From NCBI GenBank assembly GCA_013538855.1, contig JABXJS010000274.1:1-64000 (forward strand): a stretch of 64,000 nucleotides of DNA. Direction: 5' to 3'. The translations under genes and the position numbers were made by a program. The notes below the pieces were generated by a model. It was not told the DNA's origin and did no database searches. It was given only the letters and a program-made list of their open reading frames with translations. The stretch's first letter is position 1. Every line of letters starts with the position of its first letter. This document shows, piece by piece, positions 47,201 to 53,820 of the stretch. Source of the stretch: Herpetosiphonaceae bacterium. Lineage in GTDB: Bacteria > Chloroflexota > Chloroflexia > Chloroflexales > Herpetosiphonaceae.

Positions 47201-48708
47201 CGGTCGGCAACCGCCTCTCTGTCCAAGATGGCGCGGCGACGACCGCCTACGCGCCCAGCGATGGGCAGCAGCTCACCGATCCGCTCAACCGCTACACCGC
47301 TGTCGGCGGTAACGCGCTGAGCACCGATGGGCGCGGCAATGTGCTCAATGACGGGCGCACCACCTACACCTACGATCTGCTTAACCGCCAGCTTAGCGCG
47401 AGCGGCCCAGATGGCAGCGCCACGTATGTGTACAACGCCTTCAACCAGCGCATCGCCAAGGTTAGCGGCAGCACGACGACCTACTTTGTGTACGACACGC
47501 TGAGCCGCGTGCTGGAAACCTACGACAGCAGCGCGACGCTGCAGGCGCGCTACACCTACGGCGCAGGCATCGACGAGGTGCTGACGCTGGAGCGCGGCGG
47601 CGCGACCTACACCTATCACCGCGACGGCCTCGGCAGCATTAGCGAGATCACCGACGCCAGCGGCGCGCTGGTCGAGCGCTACACCTACGACGTGTACGGC
47701 ACACCGACGATCACCGACGGCGCTGGGTCTGCCCTCGCCGCGTCCAGCATCGCCAACCCGTATATGTTCACTGGCCGCGAGTACGAGCCGGAGTCCGGCA
47801 TCTACTCCTACCGCGCCCGCATGTACAGCCCGCGCCTCGGGCGCTTCCTGCAGCACGACCCGCTGGGCTACGTCGATGGCCTGAACATGTACGCCTACGT
47901 CGGCAACGACCCGGTGAACTGGGTTGATCCGCTGGGGCTGGAGCGAACTACTCAAATCAGAGGTGGTGTTCACTATCAGCCAACTGCGCGAAGGACGGAT
48001 ATTGGATACGAAGGTATAGCTTGCGCTATGGTAGGTATTGGTTGTAAGAAGGCGAGTGGATGGTGTATCTTCGTTGGCTTTGGATGCGAACCGCAACCCG
48101 TAGTGTACAGCGATGAATCCGTATGGAAATTCCCAGGCGTGAATGTTGATCTTGTCGCAGAGGTTAAATGTGCACGTGGGGAATCACGTTTTGTAAGTAC
48201 GCCAACTATTGTTGATAGCACATCTAGTCTTCCAACACTACACGGCCCCTCAGGGCGCGAATACTATCTTACGTCAAAGGTCCAGGCATCGAGTCCAACG
48301 ATTGAACGTACTCGGGCTGGTCAAAAAGCGCATAGCCGTGTCATTGTCACTACATCGATCTCTCAACGGTTACCTTCGCGCACAACAGGTGAAAATGCAG
48401 GTCTAGGGGCCAAAGTATCTGTTCCGCCAGGTGAGATATCTGGAACAGCATCAAGCAGTGTGAGCGAAACATGGGGGGCCGATTTGTCTGCCCCGCTAGC
48501 CCAGCAACGCTCATGTTTCGATGTAACAGTGTATGCGCGCGGCGGTGTTCTCGTTGAACCATGCGCTAAAGCCATCGGTGCACGGCCTGTGGCTCCAGGT
48601 CCAGTGTTTCATGAGCGTAACGCAGATGGCAATCCAAGTTCTGTAACAGGTATTCTGCCTGCACCAGCGGATACCTCCTATAAAGATGTTCAGCCATGTG
48701 ATTGTTAG
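38224..48708 (+). CDS. Giant secreted RHS-repeat protein with variable C-terminal tip
   Basis: About 3,494 residues from ATG 38224 (MRRYSLLMVLAIFF, signal peptide, AAAGGA upstream). Domains in order: delta-60 repeats (~30-420), cadherin-like (~425-515), Ig-like (~520-700), carboxypeptidase-regulatory-like (~735-805), ZU5-like (~835-955), FlgD-like (~1070-1100), right-handed beta-helices (~1250-1880), then RHS/YD repeats (~1930-3110) forming the cocoon. The RHS core (~3113-3240) has YHRDGLGS, FTGREYEPESGIYSYRARMY and ends DPLGLE. The last ~254 residues (from 47944) have lower GC and no recognised family; they contain 10 or more Cys. RHS proteins usually enclose and release a toxin tip for contact-dependent killing; here that role is inference. 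Confidence 0.9.
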   Translation: MRRYSLLMVLAIFFTLLPPSTRAQSPVVRAGDLDVTFGGGDGLVSTSFSSFSDSGKDILRLPDGGFIVVGETQSNSMLVARYTSAGELDPAFGAGKGYTRIWITNGSVRAFSVALDPNGKIVVAGDAHYSDRWHFAVARLNPDGSRDTSFHYDGLATAAIGESDAQAYGVAVQDDGKIVAVGWAMWGGDRDYAIARFTASGSLDTAFTGDGFTTRELGNSYEEAYAVQVQSDGKILIVGRTGSGSSTNVGLVRLTTSGYSDSGFGTYGTVRTDVRGNEDIGSDVLVQADGKIVVGGSSKSGSVTDFMLLRYTSSGALDSSFGSAGKAFAAFDASAYAYGVAQAADGSLVLGGRTGSLGALARFTAAGSLDASFGTSGTTTFAHGASTFVYAVVTDGAGNIITGGSAKPGALFQPALARIVGTTVLNQVPVAQPDSYAAIADTPRHEALGVLANDTDADGHALSAILISSVAHGSVTLQPSGSFIYTPTIGFTGTDQFVYQAFDGFDASAPATVTLQVEPVNTPPVVTISTPAEGSVLAAPQVTVAGTATDEDGQIVSVLVNGAPATLNGTSFSAVVALDGGSQAIAVVAADEQGAVGTASRIVAFDNAGPAISILAPQDAQAVYALTPTISLEYADAFSSVDVDTLSATLTGSAGDTVAVDWSQRTPTSARGLPATPLTGDSTYTLTVELADSLGTSSQISATFYVTPDPVRITPPAAPPQASWVAGRVALSASCADDLIGCAGLPGAQVTLQRREGATTEDVLGTVLTGPDGFFAFPVDQTGTYWIRVEKDGYTYAQREVNAVQERSTSTSIMFLTPLDTAVTSCDTAGCEHSNSDDTIRIDIPAGAITDTLTVPVRATNFEQVEFLPSGELPPGTWETYAFNLSGDSEVAFTKPATVSLKNTQNLPPGTEVPMGYWNQTTHQWEHTGVATVDPSGQWLVGTITHFSNYDWNMPVAPIGADTEAAVQDEDTASTCNGEEGCWINYKSGTLEEWIDLPAVQVLDEQTAPQLRYATSRANPSQVIDVKLDVNPSAGATLGDHVTWELFIEGEKTEQYTFAADIQSAGEVGRYRYLWDGRNAQGERLPPGTYEYQVRLGIPYSGQYCGTVDGTFGGAPDCVRRASGIFVNAYEYEIVNGTVTIDAQDASALGAGWILKDQQRLYRDDAGRIMITDGRHQDEFIEVSLAPASGAAQYTVEQRSVLQPGSTVPAAPEAEEIVATEPTPVPNLRAPATSDAKDAEQGFSIQSMSVCGDINSSTTWTLDNSPYTLTCRVRVMAGATLTIEPGVTVQSASNGNTLDVYGTLIAEGTATNPITFTSSLATPAPGDWGGVRLLAGHQTSALRHVVVEYAYWGLQVQLSATSPSMTIEHSLIRHNKSDGLFVGVAAGAQPLLIKQNTFVGNGLTSLYNNAAVLINMAEGSADIRAVDNVASGNRRNAFLVGGFIRGTANLDLSQNPAMPMLLGSVPGTACLYVRYDGTLNISPGALIKADQCWLRVDGTLIAEGTEAAPISFTSIQDDSLGGDTGNDGPTTGTPPGPGVAAQWNGIHFYTGGNSSFTPPGGKQRLQHVRIMYADTGLFVQTAQHGFHLALEQSEVLTSGIGLKVNALDINGSIAVSQSRFADNRWQGMYIQQTAARILIEDNEFTGNGFGSSTSYGAAVYLRLAGAAGEIVAQGNSVSGNLVNGALFEGNIHGSLVLDWGREHSMPLVLRSNAAMLTEALVIEESGALWLTPGTIVKVKPTLRIDVIGALVADGTSTGQVIFTADSDYSVGGETYTPTETYPAPNPPAPNHWRGIYLRDSSADNVFDQAVVRYARDGLTIRTSDVAITATRFEQNIRGILIPSDVAIAPYMLRGNAFVGNTTAGIDNQSTIDITAVDNWWGDPSGPSQLPTNPPPANPATGSGDAVSIHVLYDPWLASDDALLISKTATDNSTLNYNLGDGSFTRVYPDGSTVNFNPDGTHAATVQPDGRTTAYTYNPDGTVAAVAITAPGRSAPDWIWTFQYKHGQLTQITDPAQRITRVEIDAKGDLSAVTFPDQSQRRFAYDQRHLLIDQTDQNGAVSSYTYDAYGRIQSVTEPAQAVLDPTTGAVRIEAPTRTFAPSETSYALINASAAGSVDQPAPAVQRSADIVDRVTYSRGVRFGITNEWGSWLESTDALSRTTTYQRDAADRITRQTNPDGTCVEYTYNAVGSLLSEARMPADQCAITNPAQRDPSKLITTSYTYEERFNRLKTATDPRGNTATYVYDYEEGLGAVGKIIRIEYPAVLDATGTTVTPTVSYTANALGLVETETNARGVVTRYVYTQGSADEAFGGSNARFASGVTPVPGLLTAIIEDDGGANLTSTFTNFDSAGNPGTISASGAQTTTLAYDALGRVVALTDTLGFVTTFSYDGRGNRIEQVRDYTADGVTGRNIRTTYTYNAADQLTGESTSADGLIVRRAIFYDANGKLAAEEDALGNRRRYVYDDADQLVAVRDPADQEVTITYTVNGEPENITDADGYVTHITYDAFGRQQTVTEDYGGLNLTTSYTYDASGNLTSVTDPENTVTRYDYDALNRRILEVSDASGSPLTTTYRYDANSNLRMTTDPRGTVTTQLYDNLDRPTFTHFDNNGLDVVLQRIYAADGTLEQVVDQQRGTVTKYAYDDVLRLQQVCVDHTAAPSAGLNLCTSYGYDRLGNQSLVTAPDSRQTKLVYNAFGLPVQRIDDAAGQRVTTYYGYDRALNQTSITDANGKTTSYTYTPRNERETQTFADSSRVRYTYDGRGNLKTRTDQDDQTITYTYDGAGRGTALILPDGSAQRFAYDGMGRVISATDQLNGHSSAILLAYDALGTVLTSTQTLDGHTWTVGYAPEYRAGRQTVSYPSGMQRVQEFDALGRLDAVRPSVGGAAVADYAYDLTLGVTSITRGNGLIDQLTYDAAGRVTDVTVSGGIADYAYAYNAASQRTSVQRQHAAGQPYEVYDYNSLGQLSAVWYGANAATPEDITSSTKQQHYTLDPVGNRLSVQDGAATTAYAPSDGQQLTDPLNRYTAVGGNALSTDGRGNVLNDGRTTYTYDLLNRQLSASGPDGSATYVYNAFNQRIAKVSGSTTTYFVYDTLSRVLETYDSSATLQARYTYGAGIDEVLTLERGGATYTYHRDGLGSISEITDASGALVERYTYDVYGTPTITDGAGSALAASSIANPYMFTGREYEPESGIYSYRARMYSPRLGRFLQHDPLGYVDGLNMYAYVGNDPVNWVDPLGLERTTQIRGGVHYQPTARRTDIGYEGIACAMVGIGCKKASGWCIFVGFGCEPQPVVYSDESVWKFPGVNVDLVAEVKCARGESRFVSTPTIVDSTSSLPTLHGPSGREYYLTSKVQASSPTIERTRAGQKAHSRVIVTTSISQRLPSRTTGENAGLGAKVSVPPGEISGTASSSVSETWGADLSAPLAQQRSCFDVTVYARGGVLVEPCAKAIGARPVAPGPVFHERNADGNPSSVTGILPAPADTSYKDVQPCDC

Positions 48709-48749
48709 AAGGAGGTTTAGCCAACCAGCATTTTACTCATCTGTAGTTT

Positions 48750-48781
48750 CAGAGCGACCCGCAGCACTGTGGGTCGCTCTG
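48750..48781. terminator. Stem-loop after the RHS gene
   Basis: CAGAGCGACCC and GGGTCGCTCTG form a perfect 11-bp stem with a 10-nt loop, 42 bp past the RHS stop. There is no U tract. An AAGGAGG motif follows the RHS stop directly but has no start codon at usable spacing. Confidence 0.6.
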
Positions 48782-48828
48782 AGGTGCATCGTCTGCACGT
48801 GACTAAAAACCGATCAGAAAGGCTTTTG

Positions 48829-49722
48829 ATGCTACCTATGACCTCCAGCGAAGTTGAGCTGCTGCGGCGACGTGTCGCGGCCTTGGAGCGGCTGCTCCAG
48901 CATGTAAGTACCCAGCCAAGCATCGGCAGACCAAACCGTGAGATGACCTACCGGACCATTTTCAACGCCGTCAACGACGGGATCATCGTCCACGATCTTG
49001 AGACTGGTGTGATTGTCGATGCCAACCAGAGCGCCTTCTCCAGCTTTGGCTACGGGCCAGATACGCTCATCGGCGCACACATCGACTTAATCAGTGTCAA
49101 TCGACCGCCGTTTACAATGGCCGAGGTGCGCGACTATATCGGCCGTGCTGCCGCTGGCGCGCCGCAGCAGTTCGAGTGGTGGTGTAAGCACCGCCAAGGC
49201 CGCGAGTTTTTCGTCGAGGTCGATCTCAAGCGCACCCCCATCGGCGAGCGCGAGTACTTGCTGGCTGTGTTTCGCGATATCAGCGAGCGCAAAGAGCAGG
49301 AGCAGCTCAAAGAGGACCTGCTGCATGCGCAGTCGCTGGCCTTGGCCGAGCTATCCGCGCCGCTGATTCCCCTCACAGATCAGCTGATGGTGATGCCCTT
49401 GATTGGCTCGATCGACTCCGTGCGCGCGGACGTGGTCGTCTACGCGCTCGTTACTGGTGTTGCCGCCCAGCACGTCACAACTGTTATCGTCGATATCACC
49501 GGCGTGCCGGTGATCGATACACACGTCGCCAATGCGCTTGTGCGCGCCGCTGCGACGGTGAAGCTGCTGGGCACGCGCATGATTCTCACCGGCATTCGCC
49601 CAGAGATCGCCCAGACGCTCATCGGCTTGGGTGTGGATCTGAGCGCGCTGTCAACCTATAGCACCGTCCAGGCTGGCATTGCCCATGCCCTTGGCGCTGC
49701 GGCGAAGAGCGCGATGTGTTAA
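48829..49722 (+). CDS. PAS-STAS protein, RsbR-like
   Basis: A 297-residue cytoplasmic sensor from ATG 48829 (AAAGG six bases upstream); the frame also extends back into the terminator stem, which is unlikely to be coding. A short coiled coil (about 5-28) precedes a PAS domain (about 40-155, with FNAVNDGIIVHDLETGVIVDAN) and a PAC-like end. The C-terminal STAS domain (about 175-290) has PLIPLTDQLMVMPLIGSID and TTVIVDITGVPVIDTHVANAL, the RsbR pattern. Such proteins act in stressosome-like partner-switching. No RsbS, RsbT or anti-sigma gene is adjacent. Confidence 0.88.
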   Translation: MLPMTSSEVELLRRRVAALERLLQHVSTQPSIGRPNREMTYRTIFNAVNDGIIVHDLETGVIVDANQSAFSSFGYGPDTLIGAHIDLISVNRPPFTMAEVRDYIGRAAAGAPQQFEWWCKHRQGREFFVEVDLKRTPIGEREYLLAVFRDISERKEQEQLKEDLLHAQSLALAELSAPLIPLTDQLMVMPLIGSIDSVRADVVVYALVTGVAAQHVTTVIVDITGVPVIDTHVANALVRAAATVKLLGTRMILTGIRPEIAQTLIGLGVDLSALSTYSTVQAGIAHALGAAAKSAMC

Positions 49723-49798
49723 ATCGTTGCTCTGGCTGAAGGCACTGCGCGCACGTGCGCTCCAGGGATACCCCTGATATCCGGGGGGTGGCTGTTGG

Positions 49799-49832
49799 CC
49801 AAAAATACCGGAACTCCGGAATGGTTTTTTGG
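49799..49832. terminator. U-rich stem-loop before the NarL regulator
   Basis: CCAAAAATACC pairs with GGTTTTTTGG-type sequence around an inner CCGGA/TCCGG stem. It can end the PAS-STAS transcript. An extended -10 (TGCTATAGT, 49841-49849) for the next gene follows. Confidence 0.55.
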
Positions 49833-49916
49833 TCGTCGAGTGCTATAGTCTTGTATACAGACGAACGTTTCTCGATCCCCGTATCACTCTAGTTTTACCC
49901 TTGGAGGCGCGATATC

Positions 49917-50585
49917 ATGCCGACGAAACCGATCCGCATCCTCGTGGCCGATGATCAAAGTCTTTTTCGCGAAGGCATTTGCCTGTTGATTGCGACCAAT
50001 CCGCACTTTTTGGTTGTAGGTGAAGCGGCGTCTGGCGAGATGGCTGTTAGCTGCGCACGTCGGCTCCAGCCCGATGTTGTGCTGCTGGATCTCTCAATGC
50101 CTGGTATGAGCGGCATCGCCTGTATCCCGCAGATTCTGCACGCTGCGCCAAGCGCACGCATCGTGGTGCTCACAAGTTTTGATGATGACTGCCATGTCTT
50201 TGGTGCGCTTACTGCTGGCGCGCATGGCTATGTGCTCAAACAGACCGCCTCTGTGCGCCTGCTCCAGGCGATTGAGGATGTTGTTAGCGGCAAGACACCT
50301 GTGGATGGCGGTGTGACGCATACGCTGATCCGCCACCTGAGTCGCGCGGTGGAGCCAGCTATGCATCTGCCTGCCAGCTTGTCGAACCGTGAGCAGGATG
50401 TGCTGAAGCTGCTCGCCAAGGGCCTCTCGAATATTGAAATAGCCGTTCAGCTAGGTATTGGACAGCGTACCGTTGAAACGCATGTGCAAAATATTCTCGC
50501 GAAGCTCGAGGTCAGCAGTCGCACCCAGGCCGTGATCTACGCGCTGCGCGGTGGGGTGCCCCAAGCAGCCCCAGTCCACTCGTAG
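49917..50585 (+). CDS. NarL/FixJ-family response regulator
   Basis: A 222-residue regulator. The receiver has D12/D13 (VADDQ), the acceptor Asp in VVLLDLSMPGMSG (about D59), the switch Thr in VLTSFDDD and Lys in YVLKQTAS. The LuxR-type DNA-binding domain starts at LSNREQDVLKLLAKG (about 155) with RTVETHVQNILAKLEV. TTGGAGG is upstream. It lies between two STAS proteins and may belong to the same signalling cluster; no kinase is adjacent. Confidence 0.92.
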   Translation: MPTKPIRILVADDQSLFREGICLLIATNPHFLVVGEAASGEMAVSCARRLQPDVVLLDLSMPGMSGIACIPQILHAAPSARIVVLTSFDDDCHVFGALTAGAHGYVLKQTASVRLLQAIEDVVSGKTPVDGGVTHTLIRHLSRAVEPAMHLPASLSNREQDVLKLLAKGLSNIEIAVQLGIGQRTVETHVQNILAKLEVSSRTQAVIYALRGGVPQAAPVHS

Positions 50586-50715
50586 CCCGCGCCCCTTGTC
50601 GGCACGTTGGCGGCTGTCCCGCGGCGGTGTGCTGCTTTCGCCCAGCCCCGCCGCTTCACCGTGTGGGTGGGATTTTGTGCGCGATAAGGCTGCGCTGAGC
50701 TTTGTTTGGGAGGCT

Positions 50716-51771
50716 ATGTTATTCGCTATGGCTACGTCGAAGTTCGATCTTGCTACATTTGACGCGGTTAACGCTACTCGCTATCGGGGAGGCGCAGGGG
50801 GCGGCCACTATGAAAGCTTTTTTGTGCGCGCCAACCATCCCACACGGCCGCTTGCGCTCTGGATTCGCTATACACTGTTTTGTCCGCGCGCTGATCCGGC
50901 CAGCGCTGTTGGCGAGCTATGGGCGATCTACTTCGACGGCGAGCAGCAGCGCCATGTCGCTGTTAAGCAGGTATATCCGCTGGATGCCTGCACCTTCGAT
51001 CTGACCGGGCTAGCTGTGACCATCGGCCCCGCTCATTTAACCGCTGCGCGCCTTGCAGGGCAGTGCTGTGATCAGACTCATACCCTGGCCTGGGAGCTGC
51101 GCTACGCTGGCGATGCGCCGCCGCTGCTGCTCCTCCCTGCCGCCTACTATCACCGCCGCTGGCCCAAGGCAAAAAGTCTCGTGGGATTGCCGATGGCTGT
51201 GTTCAACGGCACGGTGACTGTCGATGGACAGGCCATCGCGATCAGCGATTGGGTCGGCAGCCAAAATCACAACTGGGGCAGCCAACATACCGACTTCTAC
51301 GCCTGGGGGCAGGTGGCTGGCTTTGATACGCACCCAGACACATTTCTGGAGCTGGCTTCGGCGCGGCTCAAGCTTGGGCCGCTCTGGACGCCGTTTCTGT
51401 CACCGATCGTGCTGTGCCATGCCGGCCAGACGATCGTGCTCAACTCGCTGATGCAGACCATGCGGCCACGTATTCACCTGCACTACTTTACCTGGCAGTT
51501 TGCCGCGACAAGTCCGCTGGTCGATCTGCAAGGCACGATTAGCGCGCCGCGCTCTGCCTTCGTTGGGCTGCGCTACGCTAATCCGCCTGGCGGCAGCAAG
51601 GTGTGTCTTAACACGAAGATCGCTGCCTGCACGCTGCAGCTGATCCATAAGCTGCCAGGTCTAGCTACAACCGAGGTGCTCTCAACACGGCACCGAGCAG
51701 CATTCGAGATATTAACAACCGATTCAGCCCATGGTGTTGGCGTGTATGGCGCATCTGAGGCGCTGGGCTGA
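50716..51771 (+). CDS. AttH/CrtC-like lipocalin-fold protein
   Basis: A 351-residue beta-rich protein when started at ATG 50716. A GGGAGG lies very close upstream; ATG 50728 is an equal alternative, and the open frame back to 50551 overlaps the regulator. Two similar halves are suggested. The motif DWVGSQNHNWGSQHTDFYAWGQV is shared with the AttH/CrtC hydroxyneurosporene-synthase and tocopherol-cyclase-like group. Those enzymes hydrate carotenoids or act on prenyl lipids, but many members have no known activity. No signal peptide is visible. Confidence 0.6.
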   Translation: MLFAMATSKFDLATFDAVNATRYRGGAGGGHYESFFVRANHPTRPLALWIRYTLFCPRADPASAVGELWAIYFDGEQQRHVAVKQVYPLDACTFDLTGLAVTIGPAHLTAARLAGQCCDQTHTLAWELRYAGDAPPLLLLPAAYYHRRWPKAKSLVGLPMAVFNGTVTVDGQAIAISDWVGSQNHNWGSQHTDFYAWGQVAGFDTHPDTFLELASARLKLGPLWTPFLSPIVLCHAGQTIVLNSLMQTMRPRIHLHYFTWQFAATSPLVDLQGTISAPRSAFVGLRYANPPGGSKVCLNTKIAACTLQLIHKLPGLATTEVLSTRHRAAFEILTTDSAHGVGVYGASEALG

Positions 51772-51850
51772 GGCGTGTTTGACGGCCGTACGCTGCACCG
51801 TTGGAGCCGCGGGCTGCTGGTGCAGTAGGGATTAAGGATTAACGTTTTCG

Positions 51851-53692
51851 ATGAACATTGCATGGCACCGTCGTTTAAGCATCCGTCTGATGGTTACAGT
51901 CACTATATTTTTAACTATTCTGATTGCGCTGATGACTTGGTTGATGATCCATGGGTTTGCGCAAACGCAACAAGCCGGCACTATTGCCAGCCAACAAGGG
52001 CTTGATCGCCAAGGGCAAGCTGCGCTGCTTGGTCAAGTTCAGCGTGAGGCCGAGCTGCGCACGCTCAAACTCGAGCAGATCGCTGTGGCCACACGCGTGG
52101 CTGTGGCGGCATTTAATAGTCAGGAAACAGCCGGTGTGCAGGCAACGACAGTTGCGTTTGCGCAGCTAGCCTTGACGCCCGCAGGCGTGCGCTTCGACCC
52201 CACGCCCGAGCGCGTGAGCGATGTCTGGCTTCCGCCTCACGCCCAGGCATCTCTGCCCCTCCAGCGCGCTATGCAACAGTCTAAGCTCCTTGATAGTCTG
52301 TTTCCTGGGCTACTCCAAGAGCATGATTCGGCTGTGGCCGCCTACTATATTAGCCCTAGCGAGCTGCTGCGCTACTATCCGGCGATCAATGTGCATGACG
52401 TCGCGCCAGCGGATATCCGTATCACCGAGGAGGATTTTTTTCGCCTTGGCACACCTGACCTGAATCCACAGCGCGCCACTGTCTGGACGCCAGTGTACGT
52501 CGATCCGGCAGGTCAGGGCTTGCTGCTGACGGCGATCTCGCCGGTCTATACAGACGACGTGTTTGCTGGCGTCATCAACATTGATCTCTCGCTTGATGCG
52601 TTGGTTGCGAGCATTCTTGCCATCCATCCATCGCCGCACGGCTATGCGCTGCTGCTCGATACAGATGGCAATGTGATTGCTGCCCCTCCAGCGGCACTCG
52701 AAACCTTGTTTGCTGTTGCTGCTCCTCCAACTCTCACCGAAACACTCGATCTGCAGTTGAATATCCGTGCTGCGCCTGCGCTGAATGTGCTTGTTGGTCC
52801 AGTTAAACAGCAAGAAACAGGCATTCAGTCGCTTGTGCTTAATGCTCAGCAGTTCTTTGTCGCCTATGCCCCGCTATCGAATGTCGGCTGGTCACTTGTG
52901 CTCGTTGCGCCGGTCAGTGAGGTGACTGCCGAAGCCCAAGCGGTGACGACGGCGATTACTGCCGGATCAGAGCAAACTATCCGCCAAACGTTGTTGTGGC
53001 TTGGCCTGCTCGCAGCGATGGCTCTGTGCGGCGGTTGGTTGTTGATCCGCCGTCTATCGCTGCCGATCTTTGCGCTGCTTCAGGGAACACGGCAGCTTGC
53101 TGCTGCGGATTTTCAGGTGCTGCTCCCTGTTGGGCGAAGCGATGAGCTAGGCTTGCTTGCCCACACGTTTAACCATATGGCTGGTCGTGTCGCTGAATCA
53201 CAGCAGCGCCTCCAGCTGATAAATCAAAACCTCGAGCAAACCGTGCAGCTACGGACGCAGGAGCTAGAGCTAGAGCGTCAGTCGCTGCAGCAGGCGCTCG
53301 ATGATCTTAGCTCGATGTCGCTCACTGTCGCGCGCTTAACCACTCCGGTGATTCCCGTCCTCAAAGAGGTTGTGGTTGTTCCTGTTATCGGCAGTTTGGA
53401 TCATGAGCGCACGCTGCGCCTTCAAACAGAGGTGTTGCGCGCTGTGGAGCGCTTGCACCTGCGCTTGCTTATTTTTGATCTGACTGGTGTTACATATCTC
53501 ATGCCCGACTCGATTGGCCTGTTTATGCGCATGCTCGATAGCCTGCGGCTGCTTGGTGCGCGCTCCATGCTGGTTGGCGTGCATCCAGAGCTGGCGCAGC
53601 AGCTTGTGCAGAGCGGTATCGATGTGTCGCTCCTCGATGTAAAACAAGATCTCCAGACTGCAATTAGCGCTGCCTTTCAAGGGCGGCTGTAG
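51851..53692 (+). CDS. Cache-HAMP-STAS membrane sensor
   Basis: A 613-residue protein. The first membrane helix is at about 12-34. A double-Cache-type extracytoplasmic domain covers about 36-370, with the typical end FVAYAPLSNVGWSLVLVAP. The second helix (about 377-397) is followed by a HAMP domain (about 398-450), a coiled coil (about 450-490) and a STAS domain (about 495-610) with LLIFDLTGVTYLMPDS. It lacks kinase, cyclase or methyl-accepting output, so the signal passes to the STAS domain. The STAS opening TTPVIPVLKEVVVVPVIGSLD is closely similar to that of the PAS-STAS protein at 48829. Confidence 0.88.
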   Translation: MNIAWHRRLSIRLMVTVTIFLTILIALMTWLMIHGFAQTQQAGTIASQQGLDRQGQAALLGQVQREAELRTLKLEQIAVATRVAVAAFNSQETAGVQATTVAFAQLALTPAGVRFDPTPERVSDVWLPPHAQASLPLQRAMQQSKLLDSLFPGLLQEHDSAVAAYYISPSELLRYYPAINVHDVAPADIRITEEDFFRLGTPDLNPQRATVWTPVYVDPAGQGLLLTAISPVYTDDVFAGVINIDLSLDALVASILAIHPSPHGYALLLDTDGNVIAAPPAALETLFAVAAPPTLTETLDLQLNIRAAPALNVLVGPVKQQETGIQSLVLNAQQFFVAYAPLSNVGWSLVLVAPVSEVTAEAQAVTTAITAGSEQTIRQTLLWLGLLAAMALCGGWLLIRRLSLPIFALLQGTRQLAAADFQVLLPVGRSDELGLLAHTFNHMAGRVAESQQRLQLINQNLEQTVQLRTQELELERQSLQQALDDLSSMSLTVARLTTPVIPVLKEVVVVPVIGSLDHERTLRLQTEVLRAVERLHLRLLIFDLTGVTYLMPDSIGLFMRMLDSLRLLGARSMLVGVHPELAQQLVQSGIDVSLLDVKQDLQTAISAAFQGRL

Positions 53693-53761
53693 CAGTTTGT
53701 AGCGCACTGACATGCAGCGCTGGTGCTCAGACCAGTGCTGCTCAATGCTCGTTCGCCCTGC

Positions 53762-53791
53762 TTGACAAAACTAATACAATTAGTTTATAAT
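53762..53791 (+). promoter_or_regulatory. Consensus promoter of the hydrolase-TetR operon
   Basis: Perfect TTGACA (53762-53767) and perfect TATAAT (53786-53791) separated by 18 bp, the best sigma-70-type match in the window. Such a strong promoter fits tight repression by the operon's TetR protein. Confidence 0.9.
53770..53784. promoter_or_regulatory. Operator 1, between -35 and -10
   Basis: ACTAATACAATTAGT, a perfect palindrome with a central A-C-A spacer; symmetry extends to AAACTAAT/ATTAGTTT. It fills the promoter spacer. Confidence 0.75.
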
Positions 53792-53805
53792 CTAATCATG
53801 TTAGT
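53791..53805. promoter_or_regulatory. Operator 2, overlapping the transcription start
   Basis: TCTAATCATGTTAGT, an imperfect palindrome with the same half-site (CTAAT/TTAG). Its centre is 21 bp from operator 1, two helical turns, so two dimers could bind on the same DNA face. Confidence 0.65.
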
Positions 53806-53820
53806 TTTAAGGAGCGTGTT

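Noticed and set aside
44680-48096. Two long minus-strand open frames (663 and 470 codons) under the RHS repeats
   Set aside because: They mirror the YD-repeat coding strand, have Val/Gly/Ala/Arg-rich repetitive translations and no ribosome binding site; shadows of the RHS gene.
49917-50585. Two-component pair with the Cache-HAMP protein as kinase
   Set aside because: The Cache-HAMP protein ends in a STAS domain and has no HisKA or HATPase region, so it cannot phosphorylate the regulator directly.
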